The position numbers and the translations under genes were made by a program. Positions 7,985 through 16,393 of a stretch of DNA of 64,000 nucleotides are shown piece by piece (the first letter of the stretch is position 1; each line of letters begins with the position of its first letter). Below the pieces are notes generated by a model. That model had not been told where the DNA came from, did no database searches, and was given only the letters and a program-made list of their open reading frames with translations. This DNA is from Pseudomonadota bacterium (lineage in GTDB: Bacteria > Pseudomonadota > Gammaproteobacteria > CALCKW01), in contig JBCCUP010000013.1 of the NCBI GenBank assembly GCA_039196715.1, positions 1 to 64,000 on the forward strand, read 5' to 3'.

Positions 7985-9753
7985 TAGCGTTCGGCCTGGA
8001 AGCGCGTCCAGTCGAACATGTTCAGGCGCCGGTCGGTGCGCGGGTCGAACGCGGGGTTGTCGGTGCCGACGTACACCCCGTTGGTGTTGACCCAATGGTA
8101 CTGGCTCTGGCCGTCGACGGTGTAGCGCTCACCGGTGCGCTGATCGCTGATCAGCGTCTGCTCGGCGATGCCGCGCACGCTCGCCGCCTGGCCCTGGCTC
8201 ACCATGTCCGAGCGCTCGAGAAAGCCCGCGTGGCTGATGTCCGAGATCTCGCTGTAGATGTCGGAGACCGATCGACTGGCCTGCGCGCGCGACTGGATGG
8301 CCGCCATGCGCGACTGGTGCGCGGCCCAACTGCGCCCGGCGCGGCGGGCGTCGCGTTCGTTGGTGAGCTGGATCCAGCGCGGGTTGGTTTCGGTGTGCTC
8401 GACGCCGTAGAGATACGCGTCGCGCGCGGCGGCGAAGTGCGACGTTTCGGCCTGCATGTACTGCCCGTTGAAGTACCAGGTCGAAATCGGGAAGGCCTCC
8501 GAGACCGTCACGGTCAGGGTGGTGATGTAGGACAGGCCCGCGTCGTCGCGCCACTCGATCGCGTGGCTCGACACCGTTTCCTGCACTGGCACCGCCTTGA
8601 ACAAGCGTGCCTGAAACTCGCGCATGAGTTGCGTGAGGCCGGGCAAGGGGTAGTGGCGCACCAGCGTCCGGTTGTGCTCGCGCGCCGTCGGCATGAAAAA
8701 GCGGTCGATGATCTGTTCAATCGACATCGGCGGCGTGTTGGCCTTGTTCTGCTGAAAGAGAATCTGCTGCCCGTCCGCGTTCGAGGTGAAGCTGAACAGT
8801 TGGCCGAAGGCGTTGCTGACCTTGACGCCGTTGGGGCCGAAGAACCCGAACTCGCGGTTGCCCTTCTGTTGGGTCCACACAGCCGGAAACGGCGTGTAGA
8901 GGCTCGCAACGCCGAGTTGCGGATCGCGGCTCGGGAAGTAGCGCAACTCGACATTCGGTTTCGCGTAGGACGCGGGCGGCGTCTCGGGCTGCGCACCCGC
9001 CGTCGACGCGGTCGCCGTACTAGCGCGGTTGCGGCTGTCAGACGGCGTCGACGTCGGAGCGGTGGTGCCACCGACGCGCGAGACCGCCCTCGCGGGCGTG
9101 TCGGTGGTCTCGAGCACGAAGTTGCTGAAGGTGTACTGGCCGACATCGCCGGCCAGAATGCCGACGTCGCCGCGGCCGAGGCGGGCGTCTTCGTAGCGCC
9201 CCACCACCGTGCCGTTGACCATCAACGTGACCTGCTGACCGGCTTCCTCGAGCGTCAGGGTGGTCTCTGCCGCCGACAGATCGTCGACCGAGAAGGCGTC
9301 AATCTCCTCGGCCTGGCCGTTGGCGATGTGCAGCACGTGCACGGTGCCGTCACCACCCAGCGCAAAGACGAAATAGGACGCAGCCGACTCGTCAAAGCCG
9401 TACAGCAGGCCTGCGAGTGACCACGTGGTCGAGGCGCCGAGCGCAACATCGACGGACACGCGCCGCTTGCCGAGGGTGTCGCCCGGCGAGCCGATGTAGT
9501 AGTAGGTGATCGCGCCTTCGGTACCCCGGTTCTCGAGGGTGGCCGCGTGGCCGTCGTCCTGCACCCGCCAGGTGCTGTCTTCTGCAGGTTGGACATAGGG
9601 CGCGAGGGGGCCGAGGCTGGCCGGGGCAGCCAGCAGACTCGATGACACCAGCATCAGGGCGGCGGCGCCCAACGCGTGCCGCCAGCGCTGGCGCAGGCGT
9701 TCGGCCCGGGGTGGTCGGTCCGGGGTGGCCCTCTGCAATCGACAGGTGCGCAC
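7984..9753 (-). CDS. Secreted protein of unknown function with a laminin-G/concanavalin-like N-terminal domain
   Basis: About 589 residues. A basic stretch leads into a hydrophobic segment ending LLAAPAS, consistent with a Sec signal peptide. Residues about 50-205 look like a beta-sandwich of the LamG/3-keto-disaccharide hydrolase type. A Thr/Ser/Ala-rich linker follows, then a roughly 300-residue C-terminal region that I do not recognise (FSFTSNADGQQILFQQN, SHAGFLERSDM). The GTG at 9753 is preferred over a GTG two codons upstream because GAGAGGA lies seven bases before it. The TAG stop uses the last base of the MITE at 7829-7984 plus its TA flank; without the insertion the frame would also end in TAG. 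Function unknown; export to the periplasm or outside is inferred. Confidence 0.65.
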   Translation of the reverse strand: MRTCRLQRATPDRPPRAERLRQRWRHALGAAALMLVSSSLLAAPASLGPLAPYVQPAEDSTWRVQDDGHAATLENRGTEGAITYYYIGSPGDTLGKRRVSVDVALGASTTWSLAGLLYGFDESAASYFVFALGGDGTVHVLHIANGQAEEIDAFSVDDLSAAETTLTLEEAGQQVTLMVNGTVVGRYEDARLGRGDVGILAGDVGQYTFSNFVLETTDTPARAVSRVGGTTAPTSTPSDSRNRASTATASTAGAQPETPPASYAKPNVELRYFPSRDPQLGVASLYTPFPAVWTQQKGNREFGFFGPNGVKVSNAFGQLFSFTSNADGQQILFQQNKANTPPMSIEQIIDRFFMPTAREHNRTLVRHYPLPGLTQLMREFQARLFKAVPVQETVSSHAIEWRDDAGLSYITTLTVTVSEAFPISTWYFNGQYMQAETSHFAAARDAYLYGVEHTETNPRWIQLTNERDARRAGRSWAAHQSRMAAIQSRAQASRSVSDIYSEISDISHAGFLERSDMVSQGQAASVRGIAEQTLISDQRTGERYTVDGQSQYHWVNTNGVYVGTDNPAFDPRTDRRLNMFDWTRFQAER

Positions 9754-9905
9754 GCCCACGTCCTCTCACAACACCGAAACGGCAACACCCCTGGTTCTAA
9801 CAAAAAGCCCGCCAGCAGACCATGGGTGTCCGAACGGCTTTCCGGCTCGCCAGCCCGTCGAATCCCGTGCGAACGGCGAACCGGTCAGCGCGTCGACTAC
9901 CGCGC

Positions 9906-10409
9906 TCAGTCGATGTCCGACGCCGCGTACGCGTCCAGAATCGAGGTGGGTGGTCGGCGCACCACGACGGTGCCGGCGAGTTTGTCGTGCCACCCTTGCT
10001 TTCGCTTGTCGAACGCGACCCAGAGGATGCCGATACCGAACGGGATCATGGCAAAGAAGTAGCCGAGGTAGCGCACCACGCCTTGGGTCGGGCTCAACGG
10101 CAGACCGGATTTCGCGTCGCACACGATGAGGCGGAAGACCATCTTCCCGGGGGTGGCGGACTTGACCAACCAGAAGGCAATCACGGCCAGCGCGGGCAAG
10201 ACGTAGCCGATCACGACGTCCCAGAAGCCGTGCACGAGCTGCTCCCCCTCCCAGTACGCCGCGCCGTAGATCAGGTGCAGCAGCGGGCCGGTCAGCACCA
10301 GCAGGATCAGCGAATCGACAATGGCCGCGCCCACGCGAACCCAGAACCCGGCGTACGACGGTGCCTCCGCGTCGCCGTCGTCCGGCCACTCAAGCGATTC
10401 CGTGCTCAT
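9906..10409 (-). CDS. RDD family membrane protein
   Basis: A 167-residue integral membrane protein. The first helix (GFWVRVGAAIVDSLILLVL) carries the Arg and Asp that define the RDD domain, and two more hydrophobic segments follow. The C-terminus GWHDKLAGTVVVRR is typical of the family. Function is not established; some members are linked to ion exchange. The ATG at 10409 overlaps the stop of the DUF899 gene by four bases (ATGA), so the two are translationally coupled. An ATG ten codons upstream is less likely. Confidence 0.8.
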   Translation of the reverse strand: MSTESLEWPDDGDAEAPSYAGFWVRVGAAIVDSLILLVLTGPLLHLIYGAAYWEGEQLVHGFWDVVIGYVLPALAVIAFWLVKSATPGKMVFRLIVCDAKSGLPLSPTQGVVRYLGYFFAMIPFGIGILWVAFDKRKQGWHDKLAGTVVVRRPPTSILDAYAASDID

Positions 10410-11104
10410 GGCGTGTACTCGTCGTGGCGCCGCACCCACGCCATCGGGTAATCGAGTGCCGCCTCGTCGCGGCCCTTCGGCACCAGGTCGAGCTGCTGAT
10501 ACACCCCGTTCAACGCGTCCAGGCCGCGCGCGTAGGTCGAGTAGGTGCGGTAGATCACCCCGCCCTCGCGCGCAAACACGCTCAGGCCGGGCAGCTCCTC
10601 CGCCATCGGCGCGAGCGTGCCGTGGTTGTAGTCGGGCTCAGCCCGAGCAATCGCTTCGGCCGGGAAGCTCACGGCAAAATCCGTGTTGAAGCCCGAGTCA
10701 CCGGCAGACACCCAGCGAAAATCCCAGCCCATGCGGGTGCGGTAGGCGTCGAGTGTCTCGATCGGCGCAGCCGACACCACCACCAGGCTCACGTCGCGTG
10801 CCGCCAGGTGGACGGCGGCGGGCGCGTACTGATCGGCCCAGAGCGAACACGACGGACAACCGGCGTCCCAGCTGGGCCCGAACATGAAGTGCCAGACCAG
10901 CAACTGGCTGCGCCCGTCGAACAGGTCGTGCAATGTGCACGGCCCGTCGGAACCGTCGAACCGGTAGTCGCGCTCCACCCGCACCCACGGCAGGTCCCGG
11001 CGCTCGGCCGCCAGCGCATCGCGCTGACGCTGCAACGCCTTTTCCTTCTGCAGGAAGTCGCGGTGCGCACGCGCCCACGTGTCCTGATCCACCACCCGAC
11101 GCAT
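10406..11104 (-). CDS. DUF899 thioredoxin-like family protein
   Basis: A 232-residue protein of the DUF899 family, which has a thioredoxin-like fold. Family marks are LLVWHFMFGPSWDAGCPSC, the SLWADQY segment, the FAREGG...IYRTYSTYARG stretch and the C-terminal LDYPMAWVRRHDEY. The CPSC pair lies where a redox motif would be. It may act on thiols or peroxides, but no biochemical role is established for the family. GAGGGTGAG precedes the ATG. It is followed by the RDD gene with a 4-bp overlap. Confidence 0.82.
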   Translation of the reverse strand: MRRVVDQDTWARAHRDFLQKEKALQRQRDALAAERRDLPWVRVERDYRFDGSDGPCTLHDLFDGRSQLLVWHFMFGPSWDAGCPSCSLWADQYAPAAVHLAARDVSLVVVSAAPIETLDAYRTRMGWDFRWVSAGDSGFNTDFAVSFPAEAIARAEPDYNHGTLAPMAEELPGLSVFAREGGVIYRTYSTYARGLDALNGVYQQLDLVPKGRDEAALDYPMAWVRRHDEYTP

Positions 11105-11204
11105 GCCGACTCACCCTCAGGTGCGTTCTCCGGTCGGCCGAGGGTGCCACACACGCCGCGCCGTGGCCAAACGCCGCACGCCGCCGTCAGCCTGGACTCC
11201 AGGC

Positions 11205-11828
11205 TTACGCCCGCGCCGGTGACAACGAGGAGCGGCCGCGTTCGGGGTTGGGCTCGACCGGCGCGTTGACGATCTTCTCGAGTTCGTCGGCACCGCCGAC
11301 GTAGCCGCCGTCAACCCAGATCTGCGGCACGGTGATCGGCGTCTTCGGCCCGACGATCGGCTTCACACGGCCAATCATTTCGTAGAGCGCCCGCGGGTCG
11401 CGCACGACGTCGTGGTACTCGTAGGCGATCCCCGCGGTGTCGAGGTAGCCCTTCGCACGCACACAGTGCGGGCAGGAGGCCTTGCCGAACACGTGGGTGC
11501 CGGTGCGCTCCGAGCGCTGCACGTGGGCGGCGATGATGGCCTCGGTGAGCAGACCCCGGTTGAGCGCGTGCCCCTGGCTGACGAGCTTGCCCTCGACCAT
11601 CACGATCGGCGCGTGCCAGCCGCCCTGGGGCAACGGTTTCCACCAGTTGGACAGCCACTCGTGCGTCTCGAGCTCGACCGGGATGCCGGCAAGCTCGGTG
11701 GCGAAGGTGTCCTCGATCACGTCGATGGTCAGCGAGCACTCACCGCAGGGGATGTTCACCTTCCACGGGCCCCACTGGCCGGCCCACTTGTACAAGGTGA
11801 CTTTGACGGGACTGTCCGGGGCTGTCAT
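11205..11828 (-). CDS. Glutaredoxin-domain protein with a second N-terminal thioredoxin-like domain
   Basis: A 207-residue protein. The C-terminal half is a glutaredoxin with the active-site pair CPHC, the cis-Pro segment TVPQIWVDGGYVGG and the glutathione-binding GG. The N-terminal half has its own Cys pair in IPCGECSL and a GWHAPIVMVEGK stretch, suggesting a diverged thioredoxin-like domain. It probably reduces disulfides or glutathione mixed disulfides in the cytosol. The ATG at 11828, after GAGAG, is preferred over one 45 bp upstream. The gene starts 37 bp after the end of the broken isochorismatase-like gene on the same strand. Confidence 0.8.
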   Translation of the reverse strand: MTAPDSPVKVTLYKWAGQWGPWKVNIPCGECSLTIDVIEDTFATELAGIPVELETHEWLSNWWKPLPQGGWHAPIVMVEGKLVSQGHALNRGLLTEAIIAAHVQRSERTGTHVFGKASCPHCVRAKGYLDTAGIAYEYHDVVRDPRALYEMIGRVKPIVGPKTPITVPQIWVDGGYVGGADELEKIVNAPVEPNPERGRSSLSPARA

Positions 11829-11865
11829 ATCGTGGCTCTCTGGGGATAATGGGGTTCTGACCGGC

Positions 11866-12644
11866 TCATGCACCGGAGTTCACTTCGGACATTGCGTACA
11901 GCACCTCGGTGCGCGAGCGCACGGCGCCGGTCTGCAGGTATTCCATCGCCGTCAACGCCGCCTCGTGGGCTGCGACACTCGAGCCGGCCACACACTCGGA
12001 CACCACGCGACAGAAGTCGTCATGCTGGTGCGCGTCGACAAAGGTGTAGTGGACACAGACGTCGGTCAAGCCGCCGACGAGAATCAGGGTGTCGACCTTC
12101 AGGCCGCGCAGGAGGATTTGCAGGTCGGTGCCGAAGAAGGCCGAGTAGCGCCGTTTGGGGACCTCGTAGTCGCCGTCCTGCCACCCCATCGCGGCCTTGG
12201 CGATCGCCGTGCCGGGCGCGGTCTCCAGCTGCTGTCGTCACGAGCCGGATAATCGGCTGCAAACAACGTTTGCTGCGCTTCTGCTGCTGGCCTGTACCAA
12301 AACGTACACTGCGCTGCGGTTCTCGCAAATCGCTGTTTTCGCTCGATTCTTCAACTCGTGACGACAGCATCCAAGCAACAGACGTCCTCGTCGCCGTCGA
12401 GTTCGCGACCAAAATCGACCCCGTCGGCCCTGTGGATCTCCTGGATGAAGATCACGGGGATGCCCGAGGCGTGCGCCTGGTCGGCGACAGCCCGCGCCGC
12501 CTCCATGCGCTTACGGTAGTCGGGCATGTTGTCAATGGCACGCACGGTGTCGTGGTTGATGAACGTGGACGCCTGGATGTCCACCACGATCAGCGCGGCG
12601 CGGCCCTCGATCAGCGCACGCGGCTCGCGGTTGAAGTTGGCCAT
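11866..12644 (-). pseudogene. Isochorismatase-like cysteine hydrolase, split by a MITE-like insertion
   Basis: The 5' piece (12644 down to 12372) encodes the N-terminus with the catalytic Asp segment LIVVDIQ. The 3' piece encodes VPKRRYSAFFGTDL (catalytic Lys) and LTDVCVHYT (catalytic Cys). Between them lies the 144-bp element at 12228-12371, whose end adds a few residues and then a stop to the 5' frame. Removing the element plus one 2-bp flank restores 633 bp, a single 210-residue frame running from DEDVCC through LETAPGT. The family covers nicotinamidase, N-carbamoylsarcosine amidase and isochorismatase; substrate is unknown. The ATG at 12644 follows GAGGGG. Most likely inactive. Confidence 0.85.
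12228..12371 (-). mobile_element. MITE-like element, copy 2 (144 bp), inside a gene
   Basis: Same element as at 7829-7984, in the opposite orientation. The 17-bp terminal repeats match except for one base near the left end (GCTGCTG instead of GATGCTG). The dinucleotide CA flanks both sides (12226-12227 and 12372-12373), so any target duplication here is CA rather than TA. It interrupts an isochorismatase-like gene. It has no coding capacity of its own. Confidence 0.8.
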
Positions 12645-12656
12645 GGCAACAACCCC

Positions 12657-13022
12657 TCACACCCAGACGTCGTTTTCGGCGGTCAATTCGCCGCCGGCCT
12701 CGCCGGTGTTCACCACGCCGCGGGGTTCGATCAGGAGCACGTGGCATTCGGTCGCCGCGAAGGGCTTGTGCTCGACGCCGCGGGGCACGACGATCATCTC
12801 CCCTTCGTCGAGCTCCACCGTGCGGTCACGAAAGGCGATGCCAAGGCGGCCCTTCAGGACGACGAAGGTCTCGTCGGTGTCGTCGTGCGCGTGCCAGACG
12901 AACTCACCCGCCACCTTCACGACTTTGAACTGGTAGTCGTTCATCTCGGCGATCACCCGCGGTGACCAGTGGGCATTGAACAAGCCGAGCTTGTCCGACA
13001 GGTTGATCTTCTCCGGCGACAT
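12657..13022 (-). CDS. Cupin-domain protein
   Basis: A 121-residue single-domain cupin. Motif 1 is FVWHAHDDTDETFVVLKG, with two His and a Glu placed as metal ligands, and motif 2 is VPRGVEHKPFA, supplying the last His. Small cupins of this kind are metal-dependent isomerases, dioxygenases or sugar/ligand binders; nothing here fixes the role. The ATG at 13022 has AAAGGTGGGG just upstream. It lies between the amidase gene (65 bp upstream) and the broken isochorismatase-like gene (12 bp downstream), all on the minus strand, suggesting one transcript. Confidence 0.82.
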   Translation of the reverse strand: MSPEKINLSDKLGLFNAHWSPRVIAEMNDYQFKVVKVAGEFVWHAHDDTDETFVVLKGRLGIAFRDRTVELDEGEMIVVPRGVEHKPFAATECHVLLIEPRGVVNTGEAGGELTAENDVWV

Positions 13023-13087
13023 GCGGTCCCCACCTTTGTGCAGTCCGAACGCGGACGGTACCACGGCCGAACGCCGCAGCGCGTCGA

Positions 13088-13876
13088 CTACCCGGTGGTC
13101 GGCCGCAGCGCCGCACTCTGCGCCAGGAACGGCAGTCGCGCGCGCCACGGGGCGATGATGTCGGTGTCGATCTCTGCGAACAAGCGGGTCGGCTCGGCGC
13201 CCGCGCGCGCGAGGCACGCGCCGGTTGCGCTGACAATACAACTCTCGCCGAGGTAGCGCTCGCCCTGCTCGACCCCGGCGTGGTTGGCGTAGGCGACGAA
13301 CAGCGAGTTCTCGAAGGCACGGGTGGGCACGACCTGCTGCGCGACGATTCCCCACGCGTCGCCGAGCGCCGTCGGCACCAGCACCAGCTCGGCGTCGGCG
13401 CGCGCCAGCGCCCGCACGGCCTCGGGAAACTCGACCTCGAAACAGACAAGCAGCGCGACCCGCACCCCGCACAGCGCGACCACCTCTGGCGCGCGCTCGC
13501 CCACGGCAAAGCAGGTCGCCTCGAACCCCGGGGGCAGCACACGCTTGCGGTGTCGGAGCTGAACCGTGCCCGTGGCGTCGATCAGACACGCGGTGTTGTA
13601 TAACGCGTCGCCTGCCCGTTCCGGGTAACCAAACGCAAGCGCCAGCCCGTGCGTTCTCGCCAGCGCCGCCACGGACGCGAGCAGCGCCGGCATCTGATCC
13701 GCCGCCGCCGACAGCGCCGCTGGACCGGCGTTGTAGCCGCTCAGGAAGAGCTCCGGCAACAGTGCCAGGTCGAGGCCGGGCGACGCCTCGCACTGCACGC
13801 GCAACCACGCCAGCCGCGCCTCCACCCCGTCCAGTTCGCCCGGCGATTGCCAGAGGCCGAGGCGCAGCCTAGCCAC
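13088..13876 (-). CDS. Carbon-nitrogen hydrolase (nitrilase superfamily amidase)
   Basis: A 262-residue cytosolic amidase. The Glu-Lys-Cys catalytic triad is readable: E42 in LLPELFLSGY, K111 in RHRKRVLPP and C145 in LLVCFEVEFPE. The length and the DLALLPELF start fit the aliphatic/omega-amidase or N-carbamoyl hydrolase branches; substrate is unknown. The GTG start overlaps the stop of the M24 gene by eight bases, so the two are co-translated. Neighbouring cupin, isochorismatase-like and M24 genes suggest one pathway for an amide- or urea-type compound (inference). Confidence 0.85.
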   Translation of the reverse strand: MARLRLGLWQSPGELDGVEARLAWLRVQCEASPGLDLALLPELFLSGYNAGPAALSAAADQMPALLASVAALARTHGLALAFGYPERAGDALYNTACLIDATGTVQLRHRKRVLPPGFEATCFAVGERAPEVVALCGVRVALLVCFEVEFPEAVRALARADAELVLVPTALGDAWGIVAQQVVPTRAFENSLFVAYANHAGVEQGERYLGESCIVSATGACLARAGAEPTRLFAEIDTDIIAPWRARLPFLAQSAALRPTTG

Positions 13877-15026
13877 GGCTGAGCAGGATCTCTCTGGGGT
13901 ATTGGGTGAGGTACTCGCAACCGGTGTCGGTGACCACCACCGAGTCGCCGATGCGGCCGGCGGTGTGGCCGTCCACCGAGATGCCGCCGTCGACCGCGAA
14001 AGTCATGCCCGCCTGCAACACCGTTGTGTCGCCGTGCTTGAGTTCCGGCGTCTCGAGGTAGGCGACACCGATCGAGCGCCCGGTGCGGTAGCCGGTGGCG
14101 TAGCCGCGCTCGGCGTAGACCGCGTCGGCCGCCTCGGCTACCGACTCGGCCGTGACACCGGGTCGGATCGCGGCGATGGCCGCCTGCTGCGCGTCGATCG
14201 CCGCTTGCTGGACCCGTGCGTCCTCGTCGCGCACCGCGGAGATGTGGAACATGCGGTCAAAGCCGAGCTTGTACTGTTTGAACTGCGCCATGTTGCAGAA
14301 GCAGAAGTACACGGGGTCGTACTTCGCGTACGGCTTCACGCTTGCCCGCCGGTGCACCATCGAGGTCTGTCGGCCGCTCTGCAGGATCTGCAGGTTGTGG
14401 ATCATCGGCGAGACGAAGGCCTCCCAGCCGCGGTCGGTCAGGAAGGACGCGGCGCGCCGTGACCCCGCGTTGATCACCGCGAGCGCCGACTCGTACTCGG
14501 GCACGCCTTCAGCCAAGGAATCGTGTGCGGCCTGCATCATGGCACCGGCGATGTCGCCGGCCTGGCGCATCACCTCGATCTCGGCGTCGGACTTCACCTG
14601 GCGCATCGCGCCGAGCACGGGCGAGATGTCGACGAGCTCGGTCGTCGAGCGCTGTTCGTCGAGGAACTGCCGGATGATCCCGGGCACCACCGCGCGCTCG
14701 ATGGCGAGCGACCCCGCGCCCTCGCCGAGCAACCGCCCGAGCACCGCCTCCCAGCGGTTGGCGCCCGCGTCCTCCCAGGTCGCGATGTCCTCGACCCAGG
14801 TCATCGCCGCGACCATCTCGCTCTCCATCGCCGGCGTCAGCACCGTCGGCGGCGCGTCGCTGCGCACCAGCAGGCACGTGGGCCGGCCGAACTCAACCGA
14901 GAGGTAGCCCCAGAAACCCGCAAGCCAGGCGATCGAGCTCTCGTCGGTGATCAGCGCTTCACGAATGCCCTGTGACTGCATCGCCTGTTGCAGTGCGTCG
15001 GTGCGTGCGCGCGCGTGTTCGAGCAT
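13869..15026 (-). CDS. M24 family 'pita-bread' hydrolase, creatinase-like, metal ligands not conserved
   Basis: A 385-residue protein with the creatinase-type N-terminal domain (about 1-155) and an M24 C-terminal domain. The usual five metal ligands of Xaa-Pro aminopeptidases are not conserved: the DxG...D stretch reads YDPVYFCFCNM...GFDRMF, the GHGIGxxxHE motif reads GRSIGVAYLETP, and the ExPG and RxED motifs read AVDGG and RIGD. This is what is seen in creatinase, which cleaves a C-N bond without metal, so a non-peptidase activity on a guanidino or amide compound is likely. The ATG follows GGAGGAGAAC. It overlaps the amidase gene downstream and is divergent from an MFS transporter. Confidence 0.78.
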   Translation of the reverse strand: MLEHARARTDALQQAMQSQGIREALITDESSIAWLAGFWGYLSVEFGRPTCLLVRSDAPPTVLTPAMESEMVAAMTWVEDIATWEDAGANRWEAVLGRLLGEGAGSLAIERAVVPGIIRQFLDEQRSTTELVDISPVLGAMRQVKSDAEIEVMRQAGDIAGAMMQAAHDSLAEGVPEYESALAVINAGSRRAASFLTDRGWEAFVSPMIHNLQILQSGRQTSMVHRRASVKPYAKYDPVYFCFCNMAQFKQYKLGFDRMFHISAVRDEDARVQQAAIDAQQAAIAAIRPGVTAESVAEAADAVYAERGYATGYRTGRSIGVAYLETPELKHGDTTVLQAGMTFAVDGGISVDGHTAGRIGDSVVVTDTGCEYLTQYPREILLSRG

Positions 15027-15145
15027 GGCGGTTCTCCTCCGGGTGCGCTATTCAAGCACAGCACCACGGCGAAGTCGCGCCCCGCCCTTGGGTACCGGTC
15101 GGCCGTACAGGCATACTCCGGCGACACGGTTCGCAGCACGACTTC

Positions 15146-16330
15146 ATGACCCACCGCCAACGGGAATTCCTGTACCTCAACATCGGGCACTTTCTCGATC
15201 ACTTCGTGCTGCTGATCTTCGCGACCGCGGCGGCGGTGCAGTTGGCGGCGGAGTGGGGTCTGAGCTACGCCGAGCTGATCCCCTACGCCACACCGGGCTT
15301 CGTCGCGTTCGGGGTGTGCGCCATCCCGGCCGGCTGGCTCGCCGACCGCTGGAGCCGGCCCGGCATGATGGTGGTGTTCTTTTTCGGCATCGGCGGCGCC
15401 TGCCTGCTGGCCGCGCGCAGCGACACCCCTGCCGACATGGCCCTCGCGCTCGGCGTGCTCGGGGTGTTCGCCGCCATCTACCACCCCGTCGGGCTCTCGA
15501 TGGTGGTGCAAGGCCGCACCCGCACCGGCATGCCGCTCGCGATCAACGGCGTCTGGGGCAACCTCGGCGTTGCCAGTGCGGCGCTGGTGACGGGCTTGAT
15601 GATCGACTGGGCCGGCTGGCGCGCCGCGTTCACGGCCACCGGGGTGGTGTGCCTGCTGGTGGGCGCGGCCTACGCGCACTTCGTGCGCCAGCCCGCGGAC
15701 CGCCACGACGACGCGCCTGCGAGCGCCAACGCCAATGCTGCCAGCCACGACCGCGCCACCGTGATCCGCGTGTTCGCGGTGATCTTCTTCACCACCGCCG
15801 TCGGCGGCCTGGTGTTCCAGAGCACAACCTTTGCGCTGCCCAAGATTCTCGATGAACGCCTGGGCGACATGGCGCAGAGCGCGAGTGCCGTCGGGGTCTA
15901 CAGCTTTCTGGTCTTTGCGCTGGCGGCCCTCGCCCAGCTGGTCGTCGGCTTCCTGCTGGACCGCCACGACGTCAAGCGCATCTTCATGGTCGTCGCCCTG
16001 TGCCAGGCTGTGCTCTTCACGGTGATGATCTCCTCGTCCGGGGCTGCGGCCCTCGTCGTTGCGGTCGCGTTCATGCTCGCCGTGTTCGGGCAGATCCCGA
16101 TCAACGACGTCCTGGTCGGGCGTATGGCCAAGAGCGCGTGGCGCAGCCGCGCGTTTGCAGCGCGCTACATCGTGACCTTCTCGGTCATGGCCTCGGCTGT
16201 GCCGCTGATCGGCTGGCTGCACGGCACCTGGGGCTTTGGCGCGCTGTTCACCGTGCTCGCGTTCGCCGCCAGCGCGATTTTTCTCGGCACCCTCGCCCTG
16301 CCCGGCCACGACGACACACGCGCCGCCTGA
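15146..16330 (+). CDS. MFS transporter
   Basis: A 394-residue inner-membrane protein with about twelve hydrophobic segments in two halves. The MFS loop 2-3 signature appears as GWLADRWSRPGMM and its second-half counterpart as GFLLDRHDVKRIF. A hydrophilic Ala/Asn/Asp-rich loop (about 185-205) separates the halves. The substrate is unknown. It is divergent from the M24/amidase/cupin genes across 119 bp and may import their substrate. The ATG at 15146 begins the first recognisable helix. Confidence 0.8.
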   Translation: MTHRQREFLYLNIGHFLDHFVLLIFATAAAVQLAAEWGLSYAELIPYATPGFVAFGVCAIPAGWLADRWSRPGMMVVFFFGIGGACLLAARSDTPADMALALGVLGVFAAIYHPVGLSMVVQGRTRTGMPLAINGVWGNLGVASAALVTGLMIDWAGWRAAFTATGVVCLLVGAAYAHFVRQPADRHDDAPASANANAASHDRATVIRVFAVIFFTTAVGGLVFQSTTFALPKILDERLGDMAQSASAVGVYSFLVFALAALAQLVVGFLLDRHDVKRIFMVVALCQAVLFTVMISSSGAAALVVAVAFMLAVFGQIPINDVLVGRMAKSAWRSRAFAARYIVTFSVMASAVPLIGWLHGTWGFGALFTVLAFAASAIFLGTLALPGHDDTRAA

Positions 16331-16364
16331 GCGCGCTTCCGCTCTTGAACACTGTCCCGTCACC

Positions 16365-16393
16365 TTGACGCCGCCCCCTGCGCGGCTTATGGT
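16365..16393 (+). promoter_or_regulatory. Sigma-70-like promoter for the ArsR/SRPBCC pair
   Basis: TTGACG at 16365-16370 and TATGGT at 16388-16393, with 17-bp spacing. The expected start point, six to seven bases further on, falls at about 16399-16400, which is the ATG of the ArsR gene. The mRNA may therefore be leaderless. Confidence 0.6.
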
